Source of the DNA: a virus
Virus record (IMG/VR): IMGVR_UViG_3300010885_047854
Coordinates: 1 to 43,635 of that record
Strand: one strand, 5' to 3'
DNA: 43,635 nt
Translations under genes and position numbers: made by a program
The notes under the pieces: model-generated
What the model saw: the letters and a program-made list of their open reading frames with translations, nothing else
Databases searched by the model: none
Told to the model about the DNA's origin: nothing
Part shown: positions 36,571 to 43,635 of the stretch, one piece after another
Layout: each line of letters begins with the position of its first letter
Numbering within the stretch: position 1 is the stretch's first letter

Positions 36571-36586
36571 TGACCCCACGCCAACC
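36567..36586 (+). promoter_or_regulatory. degenerate family A motif before the capsid gene
   Basis: GGTCTGAC, CCCAC and GCCAACC differ from the consensus in both half-sites but keep the 5-bp spacing. It lies 113 bp before the capsid ATG, within the largest non-coding gap (36492-36699). That gap also holds the perfect palindrome CCTGAATTCAGG (36601-36612) and little else that I can interpret. Confidence 0.3.
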
Positions 36587-36699
36587 CCGCTCATGCCGCG
36601 CCTGAATTCAGGCACTCTTCGGCTGCGCACCCTCACGCCTGCAACCCAGGCACTACCCCGTCACACCCGCGCTCTGCGCACACCCACACCCACACACTT

Positions 36700-38217
36700 A
36701 TGGCTATTCCAAACGCCCCCACCACAGCGACTATCGTCGGAACCCTGGGAGCCAACTCCCAAGAGCAAGCCTGGACCCGCAACGTCGTTGCTGGTGCCCT
36801 CAGCAAAAACCCCTACACTCGCCTCTCCGGCGGCATGATGGGCGGTAAACCCATCATGACCCATGGAGAATTCAAAAACCTCCGTGGCCAAACCGTCAAC
36901 ATCACCGTCGAGGCCCCCCTCGGTGGTGCTGGTGTCCAAGGCAGCGCCGCCACCCGCTCCGGGCTTGGCGAAAACATCAAGCGCTACGTGTTCTCAGTGT
37001 CCATGGGCAACCACTGGAACGGCATCAGCCAGAACAACATCACCGCTGCACAAACGGTCATGGGCCTCGGCTCCTTCGACTTGAACGTGCGCGACAAATT
37101 GAAGCCATGGTTCGCCCAAGCTCATGCTTGGATGACCCAAGCCGAACTGCGCGCCAACGCTGCCACCAATGCAGCCCGCCTGCGTCTCTGGGGTGGCGGT
37201 CGCATCAGCACCGCCCAGCTCGGTGGCGCTGATACCGCTGACCAAAACCTGTTCCGCAAAATCAGCGAAAAGCTGACTGAGAATCAGGCCATGCCGTTCG
37301 CGGTCGCCAAGAAGAACAACCAAGAGATCGAGAAGTTCATCCAGCTTGCTCCGAGCAAGGCCCTGGAAGACCTCCACGCCACTGGCGCTTGGCAGACTCT
37401 GCTCAGCCAGTCCGGAACCCGTGGCAGCGACAACTATCTGTTCACCGGCGAAATGCCCGAATGGGCCGGCAGTTGCATCGTCCCATGGCAGGTGCAAAAC
37501 ACCACTGCTGATGGACCACAGGGCTGCTTCTCCGCACCCGTGGCCTACCTCGGTGGCGCTATCGCCGCCGGCACAGCAGCCTTCACGGTCAAAGGTGGCG
37601 GCAACGCCACTGCGGCTGCACTGACGGACCGCCTGTTCTTCCTGTTCTTCCCAGGTGCAGAGTTCAAGATGTTTGAGCAGACCAAGATCGCCGCCACGAC
37701 TTCCACGACCTACTACCTGCTCAGCCGTGACATCACGACTGGCAAGTTCGCCTTCATGTCCTACCAAGTCACGAATGGCAACACCATCACTGGCGTCAGC
37801 AAGCTCGCTTCCGCTGCCGCTGGCACCAATGTCACCACCCTCGGTTCCATCACCTTCAGCACCGGCGCTGCCCCAACCGGCACACCATGGGCTGGCAAAT
37901 TGCTCGACTTCAACAGCGAGGCTCTCACGATCGGTTCACCGATCTGGCCCTGCAACGCCAAAGGCCAATGCTTTGTCGATATCGAGTCCATGGGCCAGCA
38001 CGCGCTGACTCAAGGCTGGGGTGCCATCGATGGCGTCGCCATGGGTCGCCGCACCAAAAACAACGACGACGACCATCAACGCTTCCAAGAAATTGGATTC
38101 GAGGAACAGTGGGGCATCAATGGGGTTAAAGACGCCAACGGCCTCTTCAGCTCCATCCTCATGGCCACAGTCGCCTGGAATCCGGACGGCGCACCGACCG
38201 ACATCCCGTCCACCTAA
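36700..38217 (+). CDS. major capsid protein (N4 gp56/DUF4043-like)
   Basis: 505 residues, the shell subunit. The N-terminal half follows the family build: VVAGALSKNPYTRLSGG, then a loop and KNLRGQTVNITVEAPL, then SGLGENIKRYVFSVSMGNHW. KPWFAQAHAWMTQAEL and LFRKISEKLTENQAMPF follow, and the C-terminal part holds IESMGQHALTQGWG and RFQEIGFEEQWGINGVKDAN. It is close in build to the N4-like capsid proteins with HK97 fold. An insertion near residues 290-410, Gly/Thr/Ala-rich (GGAIAAGTAAFTVKGGG), could be an extra surface domain. No cleavage site is evident. It follows the scaffold gene after a 208-bp gap, which holds a hairpin at 36552 and a degenerate family A site. Confidence 0.85.
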   Translation: MAIPNAPTTATIVGTLGANSQEQAWTRNVVAGALSKNPYTRLSGGMMGGKPIMTHGEFKNLRGQTVNITVEAPLGGAGVQGSAATRSGLGENIKRYVFSVSMGNHWNGISQNNITAAQTVMGLGSFDLNVRDKLKPWFAQAHAWMTQAELRANAATNAARLRLWGGGRISTAQLGGADTADQNLFRKISEKLTENQAMPFAVAKKNNQEIEKFIQLAPSKALEDLHATGAWQTLLSQSGTRGSDNYLFTGEMPEWAGSCIVPWQVQNTTADGPQGCFSAPVAYLGGAIAAGTAAFTVKGGGNATAAALTDRLFFLFFPGAEFKMFEQTKIAATTSTTYYLLSRDITTGKFAFMSYQVTNGNTITGVSKLASAAAGTNVTTLGSITFSTGAAPTGTPWAGKLLDFNSEALTIGSPIWPCNAKGQCFVDIESMGQHALTQGWGAIDGVAMGRRTKNNDDDHQRFQEIGFEEQWGINGVKDANGLFSSILMATVAWNPDGAPTDIPST

Positions 38218-38226
38218 ACCGCAATA

Positions 38227-38248
38227 GGTTTGACCCCACGTCAAACTT
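38227..38248 (+). promoter_or_regulatory. family A dyad before 38312
   Basis: GGTTTGAC and GTCAAACTT are separated by CCCAC. This copy is nearly a perfect dyad and lies just upstream of a strong hairpin. It is placed between the capsid stop and the 38312 gene. Confidence 0.55.
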
Positions 38249-38259
38249 GCAGCACAATC

Positions 38260-38288
38260 AAGCCGGGGGTTCACAAGGCCCCCGGCTT
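38260..38288 (+). terminator. strong hairpin after the capsid gene
   Basis: A perfect 10-bp stem, AAGCCGGGGG (38260-38269) and CCCCCGGCTT (38279-38288), with a 9-nt loop, followed by CTTCACA. This is a rho-independent-type terminator with a poor T-tract. It ends the capsid unit while the family A site lies before it, so the site would have to act through the hairpin or on the other strand. Confidence 0.7.
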
Positions 38289-38311
38289 CTTCACATCCCA
38301 AAAACCTCCCC

Positions 38312-38890
38312 ATGTACCAACTCCGCTTCCTCATTGCTACCCCGCGCAAGATGTCCCCCCACGTTTTCTGTCACCGCGACTTCCGTGGTCAGCGCACTCA
38401 GCAAGACGACTTCCACAATGGCTTCAACACCTTCGTCTGCCCAGCCAAGGGCGACAAATCAAGCCAGGACATCATGCTCGAGCTATTCCAAAGCGCCGCC
38501 GCTCACCAGCCGAACTCACACCTGTTCCCCATCGTCGAACTGTTCGACCAAGCCTCGGGTGATCGCATCAAACTCGCCGGTAATGAAATCGTGATTCGTC
38601 CCTGCGACCTTCAAGCCGCGCAGGAAGCCATTGCATCAACAACCCCAGTCAATCCGGTCAAACAGGTCAAAGAGGAACCTCAACCACCGTCCACGGAACA
38701 GCCCTCAACCGCTCCAAGCCTCAGCGTGCTCGACCGCGTCCAGTCCGAGATCCGCACCAACGGCAAGGCCACCGCCACCAGCCTCGCCCTCGCGCTGGAC
38801 ATCGACGCCACCAACATCAAAGCCGCCGTCTCAGAACCCAACAGCGGACTCCAAAACAAAGGCGGCTGGATCAGCTTCATCTCCGAATAA
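38312..38890 (+). CDS. small phage protein with C-terminal helical (wHTH-like) domain
   Basis: 192 residues from ATG 38312 (tccccATG). The N-terminal half is beta/alpha with no known motif (RKMSPHVFCHRDFRGQRTQ, HQPNSHLFPIVELFDQ). A Pro/Glu linker (PQPPSTEQPSTAPS) is coded by a family B-like repeat. The C-terminal 60 residues (LDRVQSEIRTNGKATATSLA, LDIDATNIKAAVSEPN, GGWISF) have the order of a winged-helix domain as in small regulators. It could be a regulator or a virion-associated protein. The place between capsid and tail adaptor does not decide it. Confidence 0.6.
   Translation: MYQLRFLIATPRKMSPHVFCHRDFRGQRTQQDDFHNGFNTFVCPAKGDKSSQDIMLELFQSAAAHQPNSHLFPIVELFDQASGDRIKLAGNEIVIRPCDLQAAQEAIASTTPVNPVKQVKEEPQPPSTEQPSTAPSLSVLDRVQSEIRTNGKATATSLALALDIDATNIKAAVSEPNSGLQNKGGWISFISE
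38679..38711 (+). repeat. family B-like repeat inside 38312
   Basis: TCAACCACCGTCCACGGAAC followed by AGCCCTCAACC encodes the Pro-rich linker of 38312 in frame. It is a diverged copy. Confidence 0.4.
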
Positions 38891-38938
38891 ACCACCGTCA
38901 ACGGCGCCGCCCTCAACCACTGTCAACAACCGTAAACC
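38890..38938 (+). repeat. family B repeat before 38951
   Basis: ACCACCGTCAACGGCGCCGC, then CCTCAACCACTGTCAAC and AACCGTAAACCTC, occupy the whole gap between 38312's stop and the ATG at 38951. Confidence 0.6.
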
Positions 38939-38950
38939 TCCGCCGCCTTT

Positions 38951-39835
38951 ATGCCCGCAGCCTCCAACTTCCGCGACTTCGCTATGGCCTACATCGGCGT
39001 CGCCAACGCCGCGCTAATTCCCGCCAACGCCAACGCAGCGATGCTGACCGCGCTGAACAGCACGTTGCAGAAAATCTTTGCTGGCGAGCAGAAGGCCAAG
39101 ACCAGTGTGCAGGTGAGGGGACCCACGTCGATCACCATTGGCCAGGTCACCAGTGGCAGCAGCGTCATCACCTTCGCGGGATTCCAGTCGTGGATGCTCG
39201 GCTGCACCGTCGCCATCGGAGGCGATGCCCTGCAAAACCAGTTCGAACTCAGCGGAGCCAGCGTCAGTCTCAACGCACCCTACCAAGGCAGCACGCAGAG
39301 CAATGTCGGGGCCGTCGTTTACCAAGACAGCCTCAACCTGACCACTGAGGTCAAAGCGATCTACCCGCCCGCGCTGCTCAATAACCAATACTACGTCGAG
39401 CCGCTCAATTCGCGCAGCGAGCTGGAATCCAGCCGAGGTGTCTGGTTCGACAGTTACGCCACCACACCGAAGACCGCCCAGCGCCCACAGTGGATGGTGT
39501 TTGAGGACAACCTGCCTTACCTGACCACGCCCACCACGCGCATCACCTTCGACAGCCTGCCGGACACCAGCTACGTGTTCAGCTTCGACGCCGAACTCAA
39601 GGCCCCTCGCGTCACCAGCCTGACCGCTGATACCCGCAGCTACTTCATGCCTGGAGACGAGGACGAGAGCATTTTATTCCCATGGGCGCTCGCCGAGTTC
39701 ATGACCTGGCCGCAGTTCCTCAACGACGGTGCCATCCGCCAATCCGTCATGCAGCAAGCCTCCGAAGCCCGCGCACGCTGGGCGACCCGCACCAAGGGTT
39801 TCACGCACACGTCCGTCAATACCTTCGACTGGTAG
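38951..39835 (+). CDS. tail adaptor / head-to-tail connector protein
   Basis: 294 residues. A helical N-terminal part (NFRDFAMAYIGVANAALIPA, AAMLTALNSTLQKIFAGEQK) precedes a beta-rich middle (TSITIGQVTSGSSVITFAGF, DSLNLTTEVKAI) and an Asp-rich end (FMPGDEDESILFPWALAEFM, TKGFTHTSVNTFDW). I cannot name the family. A stretch around residues 140-220 (YYVEPLNSRSELESSRGVWF, ITFDSLPDTSYVFSFDAEL) is typical of podovirus connector or tail-tube-like proteins. Its position between the capsid and the large tail protein suits an adaptor that closes the portal. The start is ATG 38951, directly after a family B repeat. Confidence 0.6.
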   Translation: MPAASNFRDFAMAYIGVANAALIPANANAAMLTALNSTLQKIFAGEQKAKTSVQVRGPTSITIGQVTSGSSVITFAGFQSWMLGCTVAIGGDALQNQFELSGASVSLNAPYQGSTQSNVGAVVYQDSLNLTTEVKAIYPPALLNNQYYVEPLNSRSELESSRGVWFDSYATTPKTAQRPQWMVFEDNLPYLTTPTTRITFDSLPDTSYVFSFDAELKAPRVTSLTADTRSYFMPGDEDESILFPWALAEFMTWPQFLNDGAIRQSVMQQASEARARWATRTKGFTHTSVNTFDW

Positions 39836-39838
39836 TCT

Positions 39839-39888
39839 AACCACTGCCAACCACCGTCAACGCGCAGCCTCAACAACCGTAAACGGCT
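39839..39888 (+). repeat. family B repeat before 39899
   Basis: CCAACCACCGTCAACGCGCA, GCCTCAACAACCGTAAACGG and CTCCC fill the gap between the adaptor's stop and the large tail gene's ATG. Confidence 0.6.
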
Positions 39889-39898
39889 CCCCACCAAG

Positions 39899-42880
39899 AT
39901 GCCCACCATTCCCATCAAGCAGTTCGGCCCGATCCAGAGTCTCACCGAATCCACAGAAGTGGGAGTCAGCCTCACCCGCGCGACCAACATCCTGCTGCGC
40001 CCCAACAAAGGCTTTCGCGGCATCCCGCTGTACTACCGACTGTTCGGCATCGGCAATACGGTCAGCGTCCAGTCCACACTCCGCGCCCTGACCTACCTCG
40101 GCACAGCCATCGGCGACACTTCCGGTCACCGCGCAACCAACAAAACCGTGGCCATCCAGGTCGAGTGCCAGGCCAAAAACTTCCTGCTCTTTTACGACCT
40201 CACTGCGACTGCCAAACCCTGCCGTGGCTGGTTCTACCTTGGCGAGAAAGGCACGGTGCCCAGCACACTGAACCTGGACGCCGGCACCGTCACCTACACC
40301 GTGCTTGCCGTCGGTCTGGATGTGTCCGCCCGCTGGTATGGCACACGCGCCTACAGTGAGTGGCTTCTTGGCAACGGCCAAGACGAGAACGTCATCGTCC
40401 AGCTCAACCGCACCGCCACCCCCGGCATCTGGCGCAAAGCAGCCTCCAACGTCAAGCCCGCAGCGCCTCTCATTACCGCAGTGGCACCCGCCAACTCTGG
40501 CCTCACTCAAGCCTCATGGACCATCGACACTCGCCTCAAACTCATTGCCAATAGCGACAACTACCCCGGCATCTCCGGCAACGACCGTATCCGCGTCACC
40601 GTCACCCCGACCGTCGCCGCCATCACCTCGGTACTGACTGGCGCAGGCACGCCTCTCACCGATCCCTTTAACTATGCCATCACCGGTGGGGCTACTCAAG
40701 CAGGCACCGCGGCCATCGTCTATCCAGCCGCATCGGCCATCGCGACATTCATCAATGCCGACACTAAAATCCTCACCATCCTTGAGGCATTACTCACTGG
40801 CTCCGACGCCCCCATCTCCAGCACCCAAGGCCCAACCTACCTGTCAGGAGGCGCGGGAACAGGCACCTCGACAGGCTTTAGCGACCGAGTTGTCACCCTC
40901 ATTGCCCGCTACTGGGACCCAGGGAACGAAGGTCTAGGCTACGAAGGCGTCAGCAGCGATGAAAGCAACACGCTCACCATCCTCGCTGACCAGAACTACG
41001 ACATCCGCGTCAAAGTGACTCCCAATGCGTCTGCGGAAGGCAGCAGATTTCCTTTCATCAGGCTGTACATGAATTTCATCAATTCGGCAGGCACCGAAAT
41101 CTTTTCGCTGATGAACCCAACCGACCCAATCCCCAATGTCGGAGGCGTCTCGGGCACCTTCAGAACGTCCAATAGCGGCAGCACGTTGTACACCGTCACC
41201 AATCAAGTAACGGCTCAATTCGCAGGTGGTGGCTCCAGCAACATTGTCATGAACATCACCCATTACCCCATCGGTGCCACCATTATCTGGTTCACAACTC
41301 CATTCAACTACCCGAACGCCATCACCGCTGGGACACCGTACTACGTCGTTTATTCCACGGGAGCCACGGTGCGCATCGCCACCACCCTCGGAGGCACACC
41401 GATGACCTTCCCAGACTTCCGTGATGGAGTCACTGGCTACACCCCCGTTGTCCACGGCCTCAGTGTGAACGACGTCATTGTCCCCACCAGCACCCCTGCC
41501 TCCCCTTTTGCGCTCGATGGCACCTACTACGTTGTCAGCACGCCAAGCACGACCACTCTCACCCTCTCAGCGACCACGGGAGGCACAGCCATCAGTGTCT
41601 CCGGCAGCAGTGCTGCGACTTATAGCCAGATCCGCATCGTCCAGCTCGGCACCAACAGCGAAGTCGGACAAGCCATGTCCGAGGACCAGAACCGACCCCT
41701 GCCCCACGTCCACCACGTCCTCGCCAATCAACAGACATGGCGTGCTGGCGTCACCGGCTACCAACAGCGCCTCTATGCCAGCAAGGTGGCACCCGTGGAC
41801 GAACCCGTCCCTGAAGGCTGCTACACCGAGGACTTCACCAGCGTCCAAAGCACCTCCAGTGCGGCTGGCAGCGCCGAGATCACCGCCACCTACACCGACG
41901 GTCAATGGCTGCACCTGCACACCCCCGCCGGCATCCTGCTCGTCGACCCAGCCAATCCCACCAACCCAGCGCGCGAACCCCAAGTCGGCACCGGAGCCAT
42001 CAACGGTGCCACCATGGTCGCCATGCCAGATCGACGCATTTTCTACGTCGGTGCCGACCTCAGCCTCGTGGCCTTCGATGCCAGCATCCAGCTCCAAGAA
42101 ATCGTCGGTAACGCCACCGTGGCCAGCGCAGCCGCCACCAGCTACCTGCGAGCACGCGTGGACACCAATGCCATCGCGGCCAACAACGACCGCGCCCACG
42201 CCTTCCTCGACACCGTCGGCCAGCTTCTCTGGCTCTACCTGCCAGGCACCACCGCCATCTCAAACGACGAACTGATCGGCTTCGCCTACGACCTCATCAA
42301 CGACGGCATTGTCGGCGAGTTCACCTTCCCGCGCTGCTACGCCAGCGCCATGATGGAAAAGACCCGACCCGAAATCGTCTTCGTGGACGAGGACGGCAAC
42401 ATGCTCTACACCGACCCCACCAACCAGCCCGATCACAGCGATAGCTACGGTGCCCAAGGAGCCTTCACACCCCAGGCCACTGGCACCGCCATCCCCGTGG
42501 CCGACAATGGCTATGGCAACGTGATCTACGACGCCGGCGCTGGCAACCTGCGCTACCTGCGCGCCTACACCGCTTACCTGGAAACCGGCTACTGGGACCT
42601 CGGCGACCCCGCCAGCCGCAAAGCCTTCATGGCCTTCTGCTGGCGCACCATCGCTGGATCACGCGCCATCATGAGCATCACGCTTGAAAGCCTGGCTGGC
42701 GACACCGCCACCTACACACTAGGCGACGTCGGCGAATACGGATGCAATCACCGCGCCCCGCTGATGATGTCCGACTCCGCCATCAAAGCCAAGATCACCA
42801 TCCTGGGCGCCCAACAGAAATCATGGGCCGTCCGCGACTGTGCCTTCGACTGGAAACCCCAGACCTTCGGCAGTCTGTAA
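39899..42880 (+). CDS. large tail protein (tail hub/nozzle-like)
   Basis: 993 residues. The N-terminal part (SLTESTEVGVSLTRATNILL, NKGFRGIPLYYRLFGIGN) resembles the large tail-tube or nozzle proteins of podoviruses. The middle (residues about 200-600) is a run of beta domains (LTYLGTAIGDT, ANSGLTQASWTIDTRLKL, DVIVPTSTPASPFALDGTYY). The last third carries the FTSVQSTSSAAGSAEIT and VGAGNLRYLRAYTAYLETGYW-like sections, then WRTIAGSRAIMSITLESLAG, the kind of surface domain seen in such proteins. Function is inferred: it would form the tip of the short tail and the outlet for DNA. Starts at ATG 39899 after a family B repeat. Confidence 0.7.
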   Translation: MPTIPIKQFGPIQSLTESTEVGVSLTRATNILLRPNKGFRGIPLYYRLFGIGNTVSVQSTLRALTYLGTAIGDTSGHRATNKTVAIQVECQAKNFLLFYDLTATAKPCRGWFYLGEKGTVPSTLNLDAGTVTYTVLAVGLDVSARWYGTRAYSEWLLGNGQDENVIVQLNRTATPGIWRKAASNVKPAAPLITAVAPANSGLTQASWTIDTRLKLIANSDNYPGISGNDRIRVTVTPTVAAITSVLTGAGTPLTDPFNYAITGGATQAGTAAIVYPAASAIATFINADTKILTILEALLTGSDAPISSTQGPTYLSGGAGTGTSTGFSDRVVTLIARYWDPGNEGLGYEGVSSDESNTLTILADQNYDIRVKVTPNASAEGSRFPFIRLYMNFINSAGTEIFSLMNPTDPIPNVGGVSGTFRTSNSGSTLYTVTNQVTAQFAGGGSSNIVMNITHYPIGATIIWFTTPFNYPNAITAGTPYYVVYSTGATVRIATTLGGTPMTFPDFRDGVTGYTPVVHGLSVNDVIVPTSTPASPFALDGTYYVVSTPSTTTLTLSATTGGTAISVSGSSAATYSQIRIVQLGTNSEVGQAMSEDQNRPLPHVHHVLANQQTWRAGVTGYQQRLYASKVAPVDEPVPEGCYTEDFTSVQSTSSAAGSAEITATYTDGQWLHLHTPAGILLVDPANPTNPAREPQVGTGAINGATMVAMPDRRIFYVGADLSLVAFDASIQLQEIVGNATVASAAATSYLRARVDTNAIAANNDRAHAFLDTVGQLLWLYLPGTTAISNDELIGFAYDLINDGIVGEFTFPRCYASAMMEKTRPEIVFVDEDGNMLYTDPTNQPDHSDSYGAQGAFTPQATGTAIPVADNGYGNVIYDAGAGNLRYLRAYTAYLETGYWDLGDPASRKAFMAFCWRTIAGSRAIMSITLESLAGDTATYTLGDVGEYGCNHRAPLMMSDSAIKAKITILGAQQKSWAVRDCAFDWKPQTFGSL

Positions 42881-42897
42881 AAAGGTTTGATAGTCAC

Positions 42898-42918
42898 GGT
42901 TTGACACCACGTCAAACC
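42898..42918 (+). promoter_or_regulatory. perfect family A dyad before the VRR-NUC gene
   Basis: GGTTTGAC (42898-42905) and GTCAAACC (42911-42918) are exact inverted repeats around ACCAC. It is the most symmetric copy in the window and lies 32 bp before the ATG at 42951. An additional half-site, GGTTTGA, precedes it at 42884. Confidence 0.65.
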
Positions 42919-42950
42919 CGCGCACACTAGCGGTCACCACCTCCCCCGGT

Positions 42951-43454
42951 ATGCCTGCTAATAAATCTAAAGTCCCCTCCGAGCACACCGAGCAAAAGCA
43001 CCTGCTCACCTGGGCGAGCCTGAACATCGGCAAGCACCCCGATCTGCGACTCCTCTTCGCCATCCCCAACGGGGGCGCACGAAGCAAAGCCTGCGCTGGC
43101 AAGCTCAAAGCCGAAGGCGTCAAGCCAGGCATCCCCGACCTCTGCCTGCCGGTCGCCCGTGGCGGATTCTTCGGGCTCTACCTCGAACTAAAGCGTATCG
43201 CAGGCAGCACCACCAGCCCTGCCCAAAAACAATGGCACCGCGACCTCCTGCAAGAAGGCTACCACGTCGTGACAGCAAAGGGAATGACCGAAGCCCAGCA
43301 AGTTCTCGTCACCTACCTAACCCTAGCATCCACAGCCCGCAGCGACGTCGCGCTGCTCCTTTGCCCACCCACACCCCCTCCGGCTAAAGCCAAAGCCCCA
43401 CGCAAAAACCCACGACCCACAATCCGCTGGGCCACCGATACAGTCCAGCCATGA
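42951..43454 (+). CDS. VRR-NUC domain nuclease
   Basis: 167 residues. Member of the PD-(D/E)xK nuclease superfamily. EHTEQKHLLTWASL (E14 and Q15), FAIPNGGARS (37-45), GVKPGIPDLCLPV (D63) and LYLELKRI (E79, K81) form the active-site set, and TSPAQKQWHRDLLQEGYHVV (88-107) is the closing helix and strand. The end (LCPPTPPPAKAKAPRKNPRP) is a basic Pro-rich tail. Such stand-alone phage VRR-NUC proteins probably cut branched or replicating DNA. It starts after the perfect family A site and overlaps the next gene by 4 bp (ATGA, 43451-43454). Confidence 0.93.
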   Translation: MPANKSKVPSEHTEQKHLLTWASLNIGKHPDLRLLFAIPNGGARSKACAGKLKAEGVKPGIPDLCLPVARGGFFGLYLELKRIAGSTTSPAQKQWHRDLLQEGYHVVTAKGMTEAQQVLVTYLTLASTARSDVALLLCPPTPPPAKAKAPRKNPRPTIRWATDTVQP

Positions 43455-43635
43455 GCGCCACCCCATCACCCACGCCCACCAAGAACGCCGCTGGCGCAGA
43501 TTGGCTGGGACACTTTGTTCGTCGCGTCTTTTGCCGTCATGCGCTTGCATGGGTGCGAAATATCCACGGCGACGAGATCAACGCCACAGGCTGTCGGACT
43601 GTTTGGATCTGCGAAAAGTGCGGAAAATACATCTA
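43451..43635 (+). CDS. small zinc-binding phage protein, cut by the window edge
   Basis: The first 61 residues of an open frame running past the right edge, beginning at ATG 43451 inside the stop of the VRR-NUC gene. FCRHALAWVRNIHGDEINAT and CRTVWICEKCGKYIY show C-x-H and C-x-x-C pairs, typical of a small phage zinc-ribbon protein with the GDEIN...GCRTVWxCxxCGK signature. A short Ser/Pro/Thr-rich start (SATPSPTPTKNAAG) precedes the domain. The function is not known. It is probably co-transcribed with the nuclease. Confidence 0.75.
   Translation, partial: MSATPSPTPTKNAAGADWLGHFVRRVFCRHALAWVRNIHGDEINATGCRTVWICEKCGKYI

Noticed and set aside
36601-36612. Perfect 12-bp palindrome CCTGAATTCAGG
   Set aside because: A single short palindrome containing a common restriction site, with no second copy or context to suggest an operator.

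Overview
This window is a contiguous block of one bacteriophage or prophage genome. Every gene I can support is on the + strand, coding is dense, and there is a tyrosine integrase, a large terminase, a portal, a scaffold, a major capsid protein, tail proteins and a lysis module. No tail tube, sheath or tape-measure gene is seen. With the N4-like capsid and portal types this points to a short-tailed (podovirus-like) temperate phage. The DNA is GC-rich. Start codons usually follow a C-rich stretch (ccccATG, ccaccATG) rather than a Shine-Dalgarno sequence. That habit, and the integrase C-terminus, remind me of Verrucomicrobiota hosts, but this is a weak inference. I recognise no host gene, tRNA or attachment site, so I cannot place the prophage borders.

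Layout. 1-182: possible tail of an upstream gene. 158-1474: integrase, ending in a strong hairpin. 1572-2625: a C5-cytosine DNA methyltransferase and, in the +1 frame over nearly all of it, a second long gene whose protein resembles a phage family I know. 2600-4405: terminase large subunit. 4442-5652: two small unknown proteins. 5698-27798: one 22-kb gene for a protein of about 7,360 residues. 27846-31137: small phage protein, portal and small coiled-coil protein. 31192-33877: surface or fibre proteins, one with a TNxG repeat. 33885-35007: holin-like membrane proteins and an N-acetylmuramoyl-L-alanine amidase, joined by ATGA overlaps. 35018-38217: small protein, scaffold and major capsid protein. 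38312-42880: small protein, tail adaptor and a 993-residue tail protein. 42951-43635: VRR-NUC nuclease and a truncated zinc-binding protein at the window edge.

The 22-kb gene dominates the window. Its product is a phage polyvalent protein: a string of effector domains probably packaged in the virion and injected with the DNA. In order I see an N-terminal coiled coil, a Gly/Ala-rich hydrophobic block, a degenerate zincin-like domain, two ADP-ribosyltransferase (ART) folds, a Dam-like methylase with an altered catalytic motif, a ComF-like phosphoribosyltransferase, two RadC/JAMM domains (one intact, one without metal ligands), a polyvalent-type protein kinase, a third ART, a pyrophosphatase-like domain, a fourth ART, a DpdA-like (tRNA-guanine transglycosylase fold) domain, and a large helical membrane-prone C-terminus. 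The domain borders repeatedly carry a short motif of the form L-x-A-S-x-R/K, which could be processing sites.

Two dispersed DNA repeat families punctuate the genome. Family A is a dyad with half-sites GGTTTGAC and GTCAAACC around a 5-bp spacer. It lies just upstream of most transcription-unit heads (methyltransferase, terminase, 4442, 27846, 31192, scaffold, capsid, 38312, VRR-NUC) and is the best candidate for a shared phage promoter or operator. Family B (built on CAACCACCGTCAACGGCGCA) fills the gaps before the portal, 30814, 38951 and 39899, and also occurs in frame inside coding linkers, like a small mobile repeat.
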